From positions 2,604,001 through 2,668,000 of the forward strand of contig NZ_CP113065.1 of assembly GCF_026625825.1 (NCBI RefSeq): DNA of 64,000 bases. The letters run 5' to 3'. Made by a program: the position numbers and the translations under genes. Below are positions 34,511 through 42,791 of the stretch, in pieces; positions within the stretch are counted from its first letter, which is position 1; each line of letters starts with the position of its first letter. Source of the stretch: Pseudoxanthomonas sp. SL93 (lineage in GTDB: Bacteria > Pseudomonadota > Gammaproteobacteria > Xanthomonadales > Xanthomonadaceae). The notes beneath the pieces were generated by a model. It saw nothing but the letters and a program-made list of their open reading frames with translations. It had not been told where the DNA came from and searched no databases.

Positions 34511-34918
34511 TCAGTCCGTCGGCATCGCACCTTCGTCCATGTGCACGAGCTCCCACAGGTGGCCGTCGATGTCCTGGAAGCCGCGCTGGTACATGAAACC
34601 GTAATCCTTCGCGGCGATCGGTTCGCTGGCACCCGCGACGAGCGCCTTGGCCAGCAGCGCATCGACATCGGCGCGGCTGTCTGCGGACAGGCAGAGGATC
34701 ACTTCGGTCTGCGTGCGGGCATCGCAGATGGCCTTGCGGGTGAACCCTTGGAAGAAGGGTTCCACCAGCAGCATCACGTGGATGGTGTCGCTGATGACCA
34801 GGCAGGCGGCCTGGTGGTCGGTGAACTGGGGATTCGTGTCGTAGCCGAGCTGCTTGAAGAAAGCCTTGGAAGCTTCAAGGTCGCGCACGGGCAGGTTGAC
34901 GAAGATCTGCGTGGGCAT
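34511..34918 (-). CDS. VOC-family (glyoxalase/bleomycin-resistance-like) protein
   Basis: This 135-aa protein shows the paired beta-alpha-beta-beta-beta modules of the vicinal-oxygen-chelate fold: FVNLPVRDLEASKAFFKQLGY and GFMYQRGFQDIDGHLWELVHMD. The closing Glu of GHLWELVH is in place for metal binding. The substrate is unknown. The YCII gene lies 22 bases upstream on the same strand, so the two form a small operon. Confidence 0.87.
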   Translation of the reverse strand: MPTQIFVNLPVRDLEASKAFFKQLGYDTNPQFTDHQAACLVISDTIHVMLLVEPFFQGFTRKAICDARTQTEVILCLSADSRADVDALLAKALVAGASEPIAAKDYGFMYQRGFQDIDGHLWELVHMDEGAMPTD

Positions 34919-34940
34919 GGGACGTGTTCTCCGGATTCGA

Positions 34941-35369
34941 TCAGCGATCCTGCGATTTCGCAGTGAGTTCGGCCGCCAGGCGGGTTTCCTGCGCGCGCAG
35001 TTCGGGCGTCAGCGCGTCGCCGAAGTCGTCGGCGTCGAAGACCGGGCGCAGCTCGATTTCCGTGCCGCCATCGAAGGGCGCACGCTTGATCCATTCGATG
35101 GCCTCGTCCAGGTTGCGCACCTGCCAGAGCCAGAATCCGGACACCAGGTCCTGCGTGCCGGAGAAGGGTCCGTCGATGACCGTCCGCTGCCTGCCTTCGA
35201 AGCGCACCCGTGCGCCGCGCGAACTCGGGTGCAGCCCCTCGCCCGCCAGCATGATGCCGGCCTTCACCAGGGCTTCGTTGAACCTGCCCATCTCGGCCAG
35301 CAGTTCGGTGCCGGGCATCCGGCCGGCTTCCGATTCCGCGGTGGCCTTCACGATCACCATGACTTTCAT
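34941..35369 (-). CDS. YCII-domain (DGPF) protein
   Basis: This is a 142-aa protein with the YCII/DGPF motif VIDGPFSGTQDLVSGFWLWQ and the terminal extension typical of the sigma-factor-linked subfamily. The start is the ATG before KVMVIVKAT, with a GGGAG site eight bases upstream; an upstream TTG-type extension in the same frame is not supported. It is the first gene of an operon with the VOC protein. Confidence 0.85.
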   Translation of the reverse strand: MKVMVIVKATAESEAGRMPGTELLAEMGRFNEALVKAGIMLAGEGLHPSSRGARVRFEGRQRTVIDGPFSGTQDLVSGFWLWQVRNLDEAIEWIKRAPFDGGTEIELRPVFDADDFGDALTPELRAQETRLAAELTAKSQDR

Positions 35370-35482
35370 GCGTCTCTCCCGTGCATGCGGCCGGCGCTTT
35401 CCGGCAGCTTCCAGTGAACGACGAACGACCGGCAAGGGATTCGACACGGGCCGCGCTCTTTCTTTGCCGCCCCCCCGGCTGG

Positions 35483-37582
35483 CTAGTACACCCGCACCTT
35501 CAGGTCGCGGCCGGCCTGCGCGTGGTTGCCGCTGTAGTCACGCGCGGTGATGCGCAGCAGGTAATCACCCGCGGGAAGTCCGCCCGCGTGCCACAGACCC
35601 TCGGCCCAGTGCCCGTCGCGAACCGTGTTGGTGACCGCATACTTGAAGCGCGTCACCGCGCTGCCGTGCACGGTGATGCCGCTGCCGGGCGCGTATGCGA
35701 CCTTGACGGCCTCGTCCGATGGCATGCGCTGGAAATCGATGGTCATGCGGGGCGATTCGTACCCCGGCATCGGTGTGCCGTCGGCGCGCAGCACCTGGTA
35801 GCCCAGCGCATACAGACCCAGGCGGCGACGCGGCAGGTTGCGGTCCACCTGGTCCCAGGCATCCACCACGATACGGATGCCGGCCAGCTCGCGCGGCATC
35901 AGGATGCGTCCGTCCTGCTTTTCTTCCAGTGGCTGGTCGAGCGTATCGGCCAGCTCGATGCGATCGATGCGGGGCGCATGGGCATCGGTGAAGCCGGTGA
36001 AGCCCAGCGCCATGGCATTGCGCTGGTAGCCGTTGGCGCCCACGGCAAGGTGTACGTGCGCCATGCGGTTGACCGTGCCCAACGCGTCGCCGGCGATGAA
36101 CCGCGTGCCGCGGCGCACGCGGATGCGGCTCGGGTCACCGCTGAAGTCATGCAGCAACTGGAAGCGCGCCGGATCGAGCAGGTCGCCCCGCGGCGTGCGT
36201 CCCACGCGCATGTGGATGTAGTCCAGCGCGCCCACGCCCAGGCCTTCGCCCAGTCCGTCGAAGCCCCACGCGGCGGAAGGGCTGCTGACCTTGCCGGGTG
36301 CGATCGCGAGCACCGTCGCGCCGACGTCGCCGCGGATATCGAGTCCGCCATGCAGGTGGTGGCGGCTCTCACCCTCGTAATCGCCGCGCACCTCACCCAG
36401 CGTGCCGACCACCTCGTGCCATCCGTCCTGTGGCGCCAGCGGCCAGCGGCCGGCGGTATCCGGCAGCGGATCCTCCGGCGACGGCCCGACCGGCGACAGC
36501 GTCGGCGCCGCACCTGCGGCCAACGGCGCAAGCCGGTGCACGCGGTGGCTCCCGGCATCGGTGAAGTGCACGCGGCCGGCCCCATCCACCGCCAGCCCTG
36601 CGGCGCGCGACAGGCGTTGGCCGGGCAGATGGCCTGCCAGCACGTGCCAACGGCCGTCGCGCATCACCTGCATCACCCGTCCGGTGTGCAGTTCGCCGAC
36701 GTAGAGGTTGCCGTCACGCGTCAAGGCGAGACCGAGCGGGCGACGCGGACCCATCGTCAGATCCGTGTCGGGCCGCAGCGACAGCGTGCTGACCCCGCCA
36801 TGCGACTCGATGCGGCGGATGGCGTCGTTGCGGAGGTCCGCGACCCAGACGACACCGGTCGCGTCCACGGCCACCGCCGTGGGCGTATCGAAGCGCGCCT
36901 GCGTGCCCGTGCCGTCGAGGAAGCCCGGCATGTCGCTGCCGGCCAGCGTCGTCACCTGGCCATCGCGCGAGATCACCCGGATGCGGTCGTTGTACGTATC
37001 CGCGACATGGACGCGCCCGCGACCATCCACCGCCACGCCGATGGGACCGTTGAACTGCGCCTGCCTCGCCGGGCCATCCCGGAAGCCGGCCTCGCCCGTG
37101 CCGGCGATCGTGGTGACGATGCCCTGCGGACTGACCTTGCGGATCGCATGGTTGCCGGTGTCGGCCACGTAGAGGTTGCCTTCGCCATCCAGCGCAAGCC
37201 CGGAAGGCGTGTGGAACGCGGCGGCGGCACCGGCGCCGTCGGCGAATCCTTCGTTCCCTCCTGCCAGCGTGCTGACCGTGCCATCCACGGCAATGCGACG
37301 GATGCGGTTGTTGTCGCCCGCATCGGCGACATAGCGCGTTCCGTCCTCCGCTACCGCGATGCCGTATGGATCATCGAAGCGCGCCAGCATGCCCGCCCCG
37401 TCGCGAAGCCCGCGCACGCCATCACCGGCCGCCAGCCCAAGTTGCGCCTCCCACCCGAAAGGTGTCGGTGGGGGACCCGGGTCCGGCATGGGCACGGGAA
37501 ATCGTGGCGTGACGAGAAAGGTCGTGGCCAGTGCGACGGTGGTCAGCACAACCACCAGCCAGAGCCAGGCGGTACGGGTCAT
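35483..37582 (-). CDS. NHL beta-propeller fused to an M23-type peptidase domain
   Basis: This 699-aa protein starts with a membrane anchor or uncleaved signal (WLWLVVVLTTVALATTFLV, 7-24). About six NHL repeats follow between 65 and 350 (LYVADTGNHAIRKV; VHVADTYNDRIRVI). A LytM/M23-like domain spans about 385-515, with the zinc ligands visible as H411-GGL-D415 and H509-V-H511. The C-terminal 170 residues look like an Ig or Big-type beta domain (YLLRITARDYSGNHAQAGRD). NHL propellers bind proteins, RNA or glycans; M23 domains usually cut or bind peptidoglycan. The likely place is the periplasm, tethered to the inner membrane. Automatic labels such as gluconolactonase would miss the M23 part. Confidence 0.8.
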   Translation of the reverse strand: MTRTAWLWLVVVLTTVALATTFLVTPRFPVPMPDPGPPPTPFGWEAQLGLAAGDGVRGLRDGAGMLARFDDPYGIAVAEDGTRYVADAGDNNRIRRIAVDGTVSTLAGGNEGFADGAGAAAAFHTPSGLALDGEGNLYVADTGNHAIRKVSPQGIVTTIAGTGEAGFRDGPARQAQFNGPIGVAVDGRGRVHVADTYNDRIRVISRDGQVTTLAGSDMPGFLDGTGTQARFDTPTAVAVDATGVVWVADLRNDAIRRIESHGGVSTLSLRPDTDLTMGPRRPLGLALTRDGNLYVGELHTGRVMQVMRDGRWHVLAGHLPGQRLSRAAGLAVDGAGRVHFTDAGSHRVHRLAPLAAGAAPTLSPVGPSPEDPLPDTAGRWPLAPQDGWHEVVGTLGEVRGDYEGESRHHLHGGLDIRGDVGATVLAIAPGKVSSPSAAWGFDGLGEGLGVGALDYIHMRVGRTPRGDLLDPARFQLLHDFSGDPSRIRVRRGTRFIAGDALGTVNRMAHVHLAVGANGYQRNAMALGFTGFTDAHAPRIDRIELADTLDQPLEEKQDGRILMPRELAGIRIVVDAWDQVDRNLPRRRLGLYALGYQVLRADGTPMPGYESPRMTIDFQRMPSDEAVKVAYAPGSGITVHGSAVTRFKYAVTNTVRDGHWAEGLWHAGGLPAGDYLLRITARDYSGNHAQAGRDLKVRVY

Positions 37583-37666
37583 GTCATGCGGCGATGCGGG
37601 AACAGGCCCGCACGATAGTCAGTCGATGGACGGATGGAAAGCGCCCTGCGTGCCGGCACGCGGGGA

Positions 37667-38179
37667 TCATCCCGCGTCGCGCGCCATCTGCAGCAGTCTG
37701 GTGACGGTGTTGAGGTTGCGCGCGGTGCCGGCATGGGCGGCAGGGATCTTCAGGCGGGAATCGCGCATGCCCTCACCATAGTGCACATAGATCTCGCGCT
37801 CGCCGAGCGCGATCTGCTCATCCACCTGGTGGCTGACGCGGGCCAGCGTATCGGGCGGCGGCGCGGTATCGAGGAAGATGATGAGCGCGCGGTTCGGCGC
37901 CGCCTGCTTGAAGGGTTGCGCTTCCAGCGCCCGTGCAAGTTCCTGCGCGCTGCGCACGATCACGCCGACCGGTTTGCCCGCGTAGGTCGCCAGCGCCTTT
38001 TCCAGCATGGCCTTGACCTGCGCCGATGACATCTCGCTGGACAGCACCACGTTGCCGCTGGCGATGTAGGTGCGGACGTCGCTGAAACCGCAGCCTTCGC
38101 AGAGTGCCTTCAGGTCGGCCATCGGCAGCTTGCCGGTGCCACCGACATTGACGGCGCGCAGCAGGGCGATGTGGATCAT
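37667..38179 (-). CDS. DUF1697 family protein
   Basis: This 170-aa protein fits DUF1697: ALLRAVNVGGTGKLPMADLK at the start, FSDVRTYIASGNVVLSS, and RNLNTVTRLLQMA at the end. It is cytoplasmic and of unknown function. It lies 13 bases downstream of the TonB-like gene on the same strand. Confidence 0.88.
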   Translation of the reverse strand: MIHIALLRAVNVGGTGKLPMADLKALCEGCGFSDVRTYIASGNVVLSSEMSSAQVKAMLEKALATYAGKPVGVIVRSAQELARALEAQPFKQAAPNRALIIFLDTAPPPDTLARVSHQVDEQIALGEREIYVHYGEGMRDSRLKIPAAHAGTARNLNTVTRLLQMARDAG

Positions 38180-38192
38180 GCGGCGCGGTCTG

Positions 38193-38948
38193 TCAGCCGG
38201 TGGTCAGCGGCTTGAAGGGGGAATCCAGCACGACCGGGCGATTCGGATCGTCCGCACCCGCACCTGCGGCCATGCACTCGGGCGAACGTCGTACTTTCTC
38301 CCGCTGTTCGTGCACGAGACGCTTGATGTCTCCCCCCAGGTGGAAGTCAACCGGAACCACCATCCGCGTTGCGATCGGCGCACCGGCCACCTCTTCCGGC
38401 ACAAAGCGCATCTCAGCGATCCAGTCGTGCAGTGCGCGCCTGAAGGCGTCCACCGACCCTGTCTTTGCTTCGATCTTCTCCACCGTCGCGCGACCGTCGA
38501 CGCCCACCTGGAACGCGACCTCGAAACTGCCTTCACGATTCCGCCGCGCGGCCTCCGTGGGATACCGCGGCGGTGGCAGCACTACGGGCGGAGCCGCCAT
38601 GCCGGGGCCTCTGGCCAACCCGGGCCCATTGGAGAAGTAGTCCATGGCGATGCGCATGCCATCACCCGCGGGGTCCGGCACGCCGCAGCCCTGCAGCAAC
38701 ACGTGGGTGACACCTGCCCGCGCTTCGCCATTCACCCTTGCAGGTTCGAACCGCCACTGCATGACACGCTGCTCGACCAGGTTGCGAATGGCCGGCGGCA
38801 GCTTCTCGTTTGCCTGTACCTGTTGCGGTATGCCTTGCTCATCCAGGACTACCCGCGCGTTGGCGTAGAACCGGACCGGCTCTGCCTTCTCGGCTGCCGA
38901 AAGAGTGAATGTCGCGGCCAGCAGGCCTGCCCCCAGAATCTTCCTCAC
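38193..38948 (-). CDS. TonB-like energy-transducer family protein
   Basis: This 251-aa exported protein has a signal peptide (VRKILGAGLLAATFTLSAA). It has two TonB-C-like halves: a degenerate one (VVLDEQGIPQQVQ ... VMQWRFEPARVNG) and a typical one (PPPRYPTEAARRNREGSFEVAFQVGVDGRATVEKI). No long membrane-anchored proline arm is present, so classical coupling to ExbBD is doubtful. The GTG at 38948 has GAGGGG at good spacing; an ATG at 38969 is the alternative and lacks a site. It follows the cyanophycinase gene by 50 bases and is a paralogue of the protein at 58521-59366. Confidence 0.75.
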   Translation of the reverse strand: MRKILGAGLLAATFTLSAAEKAEPVRFYANARVVLDEQGIPQQVQANEKLPPAIRNLVEQRVMQWRFEPARVNGEARAGVTHVLLQGCGVPDPAGDGMRIAMDYFSNGPGLARGPGMAAPPVVLPPPRYPTEAARRNREGSFEVAFQVGVDGRATVEKIEAKTGSVDAFRRALHDWIAEMRFVPEEVAGAPIATRMVVPVDFHLGGDIKRLVHEQREKVRRSPECMAAGAGADDPNRPVVLDSPFKPLTTG

Positions 38949-38998
38949 GGCGCCCCTCGTGATCTCCATGCCCGGCCGCAGCATAACCCGTTGCGGTC

Positions 38999-40942
38999 TC
39001 ACCGTGCCGGCAGCGCATCCCCCTTCAACGCGTCGGTCGCGTAGACCGCCACGTGCGGCACGCCGTCAGCGCCGATCCAGCCGCGGTACATGCCTTCGGT
39101 GTTGAACGGCAGCACGAACGTCCCGTCGCTGGCCAGGGCGATGGCGCCGCCGTCGCCGCCGGCCTTGGGGATGTCGTCGTTGATGACGCCACGGGCCGCG
39201 CGGGTGATCGACTGGCCGGCATGCTTCACCCGCGCGCAGATCTCGTGCGCCGCGGCGGCGCGGATGTAGAACTCACCCCAGCCCGTGCCCGACACCGCGC
39301 AGCGCGCATCCGCATAGGTGCCCGCGCCGATGATCGGCGCATCCCCGACCCGCCCGTAGCGCTTGTTGGTCATGCCGCCGGTGGAAGTGCCGGCGGCCAG
39401 GTGTCCCTGCGCATCCAGCGCCAGCGCACCCACGGTGCCGAAGTAGTTCAACGCGCGATCCAGCCGCGCCTGGCCGGACGCCTCTTCCTTCAGCGCCTTC
39501 TGCAGTTGCTGCCAGCGCTTCTCGGTACGGAAATACGACGGATCCACCAGCGTGATGCGCTGCTCCCTGGCGAAGGCTTCGGCGCCGTCGCCGACCATCA
39601 TCACGTGGCGCGATTTCTCCATCACCGCACGCGCCAGCAGGATCGGATTCTTCACCCGGCGCACGCCGGCGACCGCGCCCGCCTTGCCGGTGGCGCCATC
39701 CATCAGCGAGGCATCCAGCTCGTTCTTTCCGTCATGGGTGAACACCGCGCCGCGGCCCGCATTGAACTGCGGTGCGTCTTCCAGCACGGTGATCGCGGCC
39801 GCCACGGCGTCCATGGCGGGCTTGCCCGCCTTCAGCTGGGCATGGCCGGCGCGCAGTGCGGCTTCCAGTGAGGCGCGCGCGTCCGCTTCTTCCTTTGGTG
39901 TGATGCCGGCGCGCTCGACGCCGGCGCCGCCATGGATGACAAGCACCGGCGCGTCCATCGCCACCAGCACGCCGTCACGCACGGCATAGTGTCGTTGGCC
40001 GGCGGGGTTTTCCACGCGGCCGCTGGGCAGGTGCAGCACGGAATCCACGCCGGCAATGACGGTGTCCACGCGCGCCAGGTTCATCGCTTCGTCTTCGACC
40101 TGCGCCTGTGCGAAGCCGCCCTTCACCACCGTGGCGCCGGCACCCTCCGCGGTGGCGTACACGCGTGCCCGACCGTCCCCCTCCACGGCCACCGCGGCAT
40201 CTTCGTCCACGCCCAGGCCGATCAGCGGACGCTTGGCCATCGATTCGGCCTTGGCGACGAAGGCGATCAACCGCCCCAGCCGGTTGCGTTCGCTGAAATG
40301 GGTGTCGGTGATGACGCCTTTCAGCAGCGCCAGGTGCAGGAAATCCGTTTCGATGGTGTTGTCGGGGCCGAGCGGATCGGCCAGGGCGCGTGGGCTGACC
40401 TGGCTGCCGCCATCCATCGCGCCGTAAAGGTATTCGCCCTGCATGGCGAGCCCCGCACTGGTGCCGCCCAGCGGCTTGCCCGCGCGCACGTGCGCGTCCA
40501 GCGCGTCGCCCACCGGCGTGCCGCGCCAGTAACGCACGTAACGCGACTGGTCGCCGCCGGCCAGGAAGATGCCGTCGGCACGCTTCAGGCTGCGCAGCAC
40601 GGCGGGGTCGCTCGCGCTTTCGCGGTCGCTGAATACCCAGGTCTCGACCGAGGCGATGCCGCCGACGTCGTTGAAGAATTCCTCGCCGATCTCGCCGGCC
40701 TGCGACGCGCGCAGCACGACGATGTGGCCGTTGCCGGCCTTCTTCATGAACCAGCGCAGCGCATCGAAGTTGCGGTCGCCACCGCCCATCAGCAACAGAC
40801 CGGGCTCGACCTTGCCGGGCGTCCGGGCCGAGGTATCGCCCAGCACGTAGTGCGCAGGCTTGGCGGCCAATGCAGGCAACGACAACACCAGCGCCAGCAG
40901 GCACACCGCGCCGCGCCGCACCGCACCAAAGACAGACACCAT
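38999..40942 (-). CDS. Exported cyanophycinase / isoaspartyl-peptidase fusion
   Basis: This 647-aa protein has a signal peptide (LLALVLSLPALA, cut near 27). Residues 45-315 are an S51 cyanophycinase domain with the nucleophile Ser162 in GGTSAGLA, His215 in TDTHFSERNR and Glu247 in LGVDEDAA. Residues 332-640 are a T2 isoaspartyl-peptidase/asparaginase domain: VIHGGAG, FNAGRGAVF, the autocleavage Gly502-Thr503 in FGTVGALALD and GTSTGG. Cyanophycinase cuts the Asp-Arg polymer into beta-Asp-Arg dipeptides, which an isoaspartyl peptidase splits into Asp and Arg; both steps are here in one exported chain. Maturation at Thr503 would leave the cyanophycinase joined to the peptidase alpha chain. The ATG has GGGAG eight bases upstream. 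It is divergent from the sigma/FecR/receptor genes. Confidence 0.88.
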   Translation of the reverse strand: MVSVFGAVRRGAVCLLALVLSLPALAAKPAHYVLGDTSARTPGKVEPGLLLMGGGDRNFDALRWFMKKAGNGHIVVLRASQAGEIGEEFFNDVGGIASVETWVFSDRESASDPAVLRSLKRADGIFLAGGDQSRYVRYWRGTPVGDALDAHVRAGKPLGGTSAGLAMQGEYLYGAMDGGSQVSPRALADPLGPDNTIETDFLHLALLKGVITDTHFSERNRLGRLIAFVAKAESMAKRPLIGLGVDEDAAVAVEGDGRARVYATAEGAGATVVKGGFAQAQVEDEAMNLARVDTVIAGVDSVLHLPSGRVENPAGQRHYAVRDGVLVAMDAPVLVIHGGAGVERAGITPKEEADARASLEAALRAGHAQLKAGKPAMDAVAAAITVLEDAPQFNAGRGAVFTHDGKNELDASLMDGATGKAGAVAGVRRVKNPILLARAVMEKSRHVMMVGDGAEAFAREQRITLVDPSYFRTEKRWQQLQKALKEEASGQARLDRALNYFGTVGALALDAQGHLAAGTSTGGMTNKRYGRVGDAPIIGAGTYADARCAVSGTGWGEFYIRAAAAHEICARVKHAGQSITRAARGVINDDIPKAGGDGGAIALASDGTFVLPFNTEGMYRGWIGADGVPHVAVYATDALKGDALPAR

Positions 40943-41059
40943 GCCGCCACTCCCATGTCGAAGGTCGCGACAGGATGCCACGCACCGGTACAGGAGGAGA
41001 CGAACCTGCGTGCGCTTCCCCCCATGCGGAAGGCGCGGGCGATCGGCTAGAGTGCGGTC

Positions 41060-41656
41060 ATGCCCACCGAATTCGACGACTGGTTCGTTCGCGAGATCCT
41101 CGTCCATGAGCGCGCCCTGGGGCATTACCTGCAACGCTGCTGGCCGCACCGCGACGACGTGCACGACCTGCGGCAGGAGGTCTACGTGCGCGTCTACGAG
41201 GCCGCCGGGCGCAGCCTGCCGGCCTCGCCCAAGGCCTTCCTGTTCACCACCGCGCGCCACCTGATGACCGACCGGCTGCGTCGCAGCCGGGTGGTGTCGA
41301 TCGATGCAGTGGGTGATTTGGAGTCGTTGAACGTCTATCTGGTAGACGAGGTGTCGCCGGAACGCTGGGCAGGCACGCGGCAGGCACTGAAGCGCATGGT
41401 CCAGGCGCTGGACCGGTTGCCCGACCGCTGCCGCGAAGTGGTCTGGCTGCGCCGGGTGGAAGAGTTGTCGCAGAAGGAAGTCGCCCTGCGCCTGGGCATC
41501 AGCGAGAAGACCGTGGAAAAGCATGTAGCCAAGGGAATGCGCCTGATGGCGGACTACCTGTACGGGGGTGGTCCGGCGCAGGCGCGTGGCCGATCGGCGC
41601 CATCCACGGCGCTGGCAGACGAGGACGACGGACATGACCAGCAGCAGGCAGATTGA
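41060..41656 (+). CDS. ECF RNA polymerase sigma factor, FecI-like
   Basis: This 198-aa protein has sigma region 2 (LRQEVYVRVYEAA ... FLFTTARHLMTDRLRR) and region 4 (LPDRCREVVWLRRVEELSQKEVALRLGISEKTVEKHVAKG), with an extended C-terminus. In FecI-type units the sigma factor is released by FecR when an STN-type outer-membrane receptor binds its ligand, and then activates the receptor gene. The frame overlaps the FecR start by 23 bases. Confidence 0.9.
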   Translation: MPTEFDDWFVREILVHERALGHYLQRCWPHRDDVHDLRQEVYVRVYEAAGRSLPASPKAFLFTTARHLMTDRLRRSRVVSIDAVGDLESLNVYLVDEVSPERWAGTRQALKRMVQALDRLPDRCREVVWLRRVEELSQKEVALRLGISEKTVEKHVAKGMRLMADYLYGGGPAQARGRSAPSTALADEDDGHDQQQAD

Positions 41657-42695
41657 ACACGCCGCGGCCGCCTGGCTGGCGCGGCGCGATGCCGGTCCAT
41701 GGACGGCAACGGATGCGCAGCAGTTGGCGGCCTGGCTGGACGCGAGCACGGCGCACCGGGTGGCGTTCCTGCGCCTGGAAGCAGCGTGGACCGAAGCCGG
41801 GCGCCTGCAGGTGCTGGGCGCGGGCAGCGCGTCGCACGACCTTCCCGAGCGTGGTCACTGGTCCGCACCGGATCCCGTCACCGCCCACCACGCAGCGCCG
41901 CTGGATCTGCGCCACGTCCGGTTCGCCGCCCGCCCGCCGCCGGCGCGCCGCCCCGCCTTCGGGCGGCGCATCGCCGCGGCCACCGCGGCACTGCTGGTCA
42001 TCACCGCCGCCGCGTTCGGCGCCTGGCAACTCACCGGCCGCGAACACGCGACCTATGCCAGCGGGCTGGGGCACATCCGGACGGTCACCCTGTCGGACGG
42101 CTCCAACGCCACGCTCAGCAGCGACACCCGGCTGGATGTAGTGATGTCGCGCCGCGAGCGCCACCTGGTGCTGCACGCAGGCGAGGCTTTCTTCGATGTC
42201 AGCAAGGACCCCGACCGTCCGTTCGTGGTGGTCGCGGGCGAACGTCGCGTGGCGGCGGTGGGCACGCGTTTCGCCGTCCGGCGCGATACGGACGAGCTTC
42301 GCGTGGTGGTCACCGAGGGCAAGGTGCGGCTGGATGCCGACCCCGGCACGCCGCAGGCGGCGCAGCCGGTGTCCCTGCTGCCGGCGGGCAGCGTGGCCAC
42401 GGTAGGCCGCAACGGGGTGCTGGTCCGCTCCGTGGCGGTGGCGGATGCGGAGCGCTACCTGGAATGGCGCAGCGGATACCTGACCTTCGACGACACCTCG
42501 CTGTCCGCCGCCGCCGCCGAATTCAACCGCTTCAACGCGCGCCGGCTGGAAATGGGCGATGCCACCGTGGCGCAGCTGCGCGTGGGTGGCAATTTCCGCT
42601 GGTCCAACACGGAAGGATTCGTGCGCCTGCTGGAGCAGGGGTTCCCGGTGCAGGCCGAGCGCCATCCGGACCGGATCGTCCTGCACTCACGCTGA
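41634..42695 (+). CDS. FecR-family sigma regulator
   Basis: This 353-aa inner-membrane protein has the cytoplasmic DUF4880-type N-terminus (AAAWLARRDAGPWTATDAQQLAAWL), one membrane helix near 124-142, and the periplasmic FecR domain (SDGSNATLSSDTRLDV ... LHAGEAFFDVSKDPDRPFVV) plus a C-terminal STN-like subdomain. It should relay receptor occupancy to the sigma factor encoded just upstream, with which it overlaps. Confidence 0.9.
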   Translation: MTSSRQIEHAAAAWLARRDAGPWTATDAQQLAAWLDASTAHRVAFLRLEAAWTEAGRLQVLGAGSASHDLPERGHWSAPDPVTAHHAAPLDLRHVRFAARPPPARRPAFGRRIAAATAALLVITAAAFGAWQLTGREHATYASGLGHIRTVTLSDGSNATLSSDTRLDVVMSRRERHLVLHAGEAFFDVSKDPDRPFVVVAGERRVAAVGTRFAVRRDTDELRVVVTEGKVRLDADPGTPQAAQPVSLLPAGSVATVGRNGVLVRSVAVADAERYLEWRSGYLTFDDTSLSAAAAEFNRFNARRLEMGDATVAQLRVGGNFRWSNTEGFVRLLEQGFPVQAERHPDRIVLHSR

Positions 42696-42791
42696 GCCTG
42701 GCACCCCACTGAAGAGCGCGGGGGGATTTGCCGGGCTCGTTCGTCCTGATAGCGAGAGGTGCCATTCCGAGCACCACGGGGAGAGCCGTCC

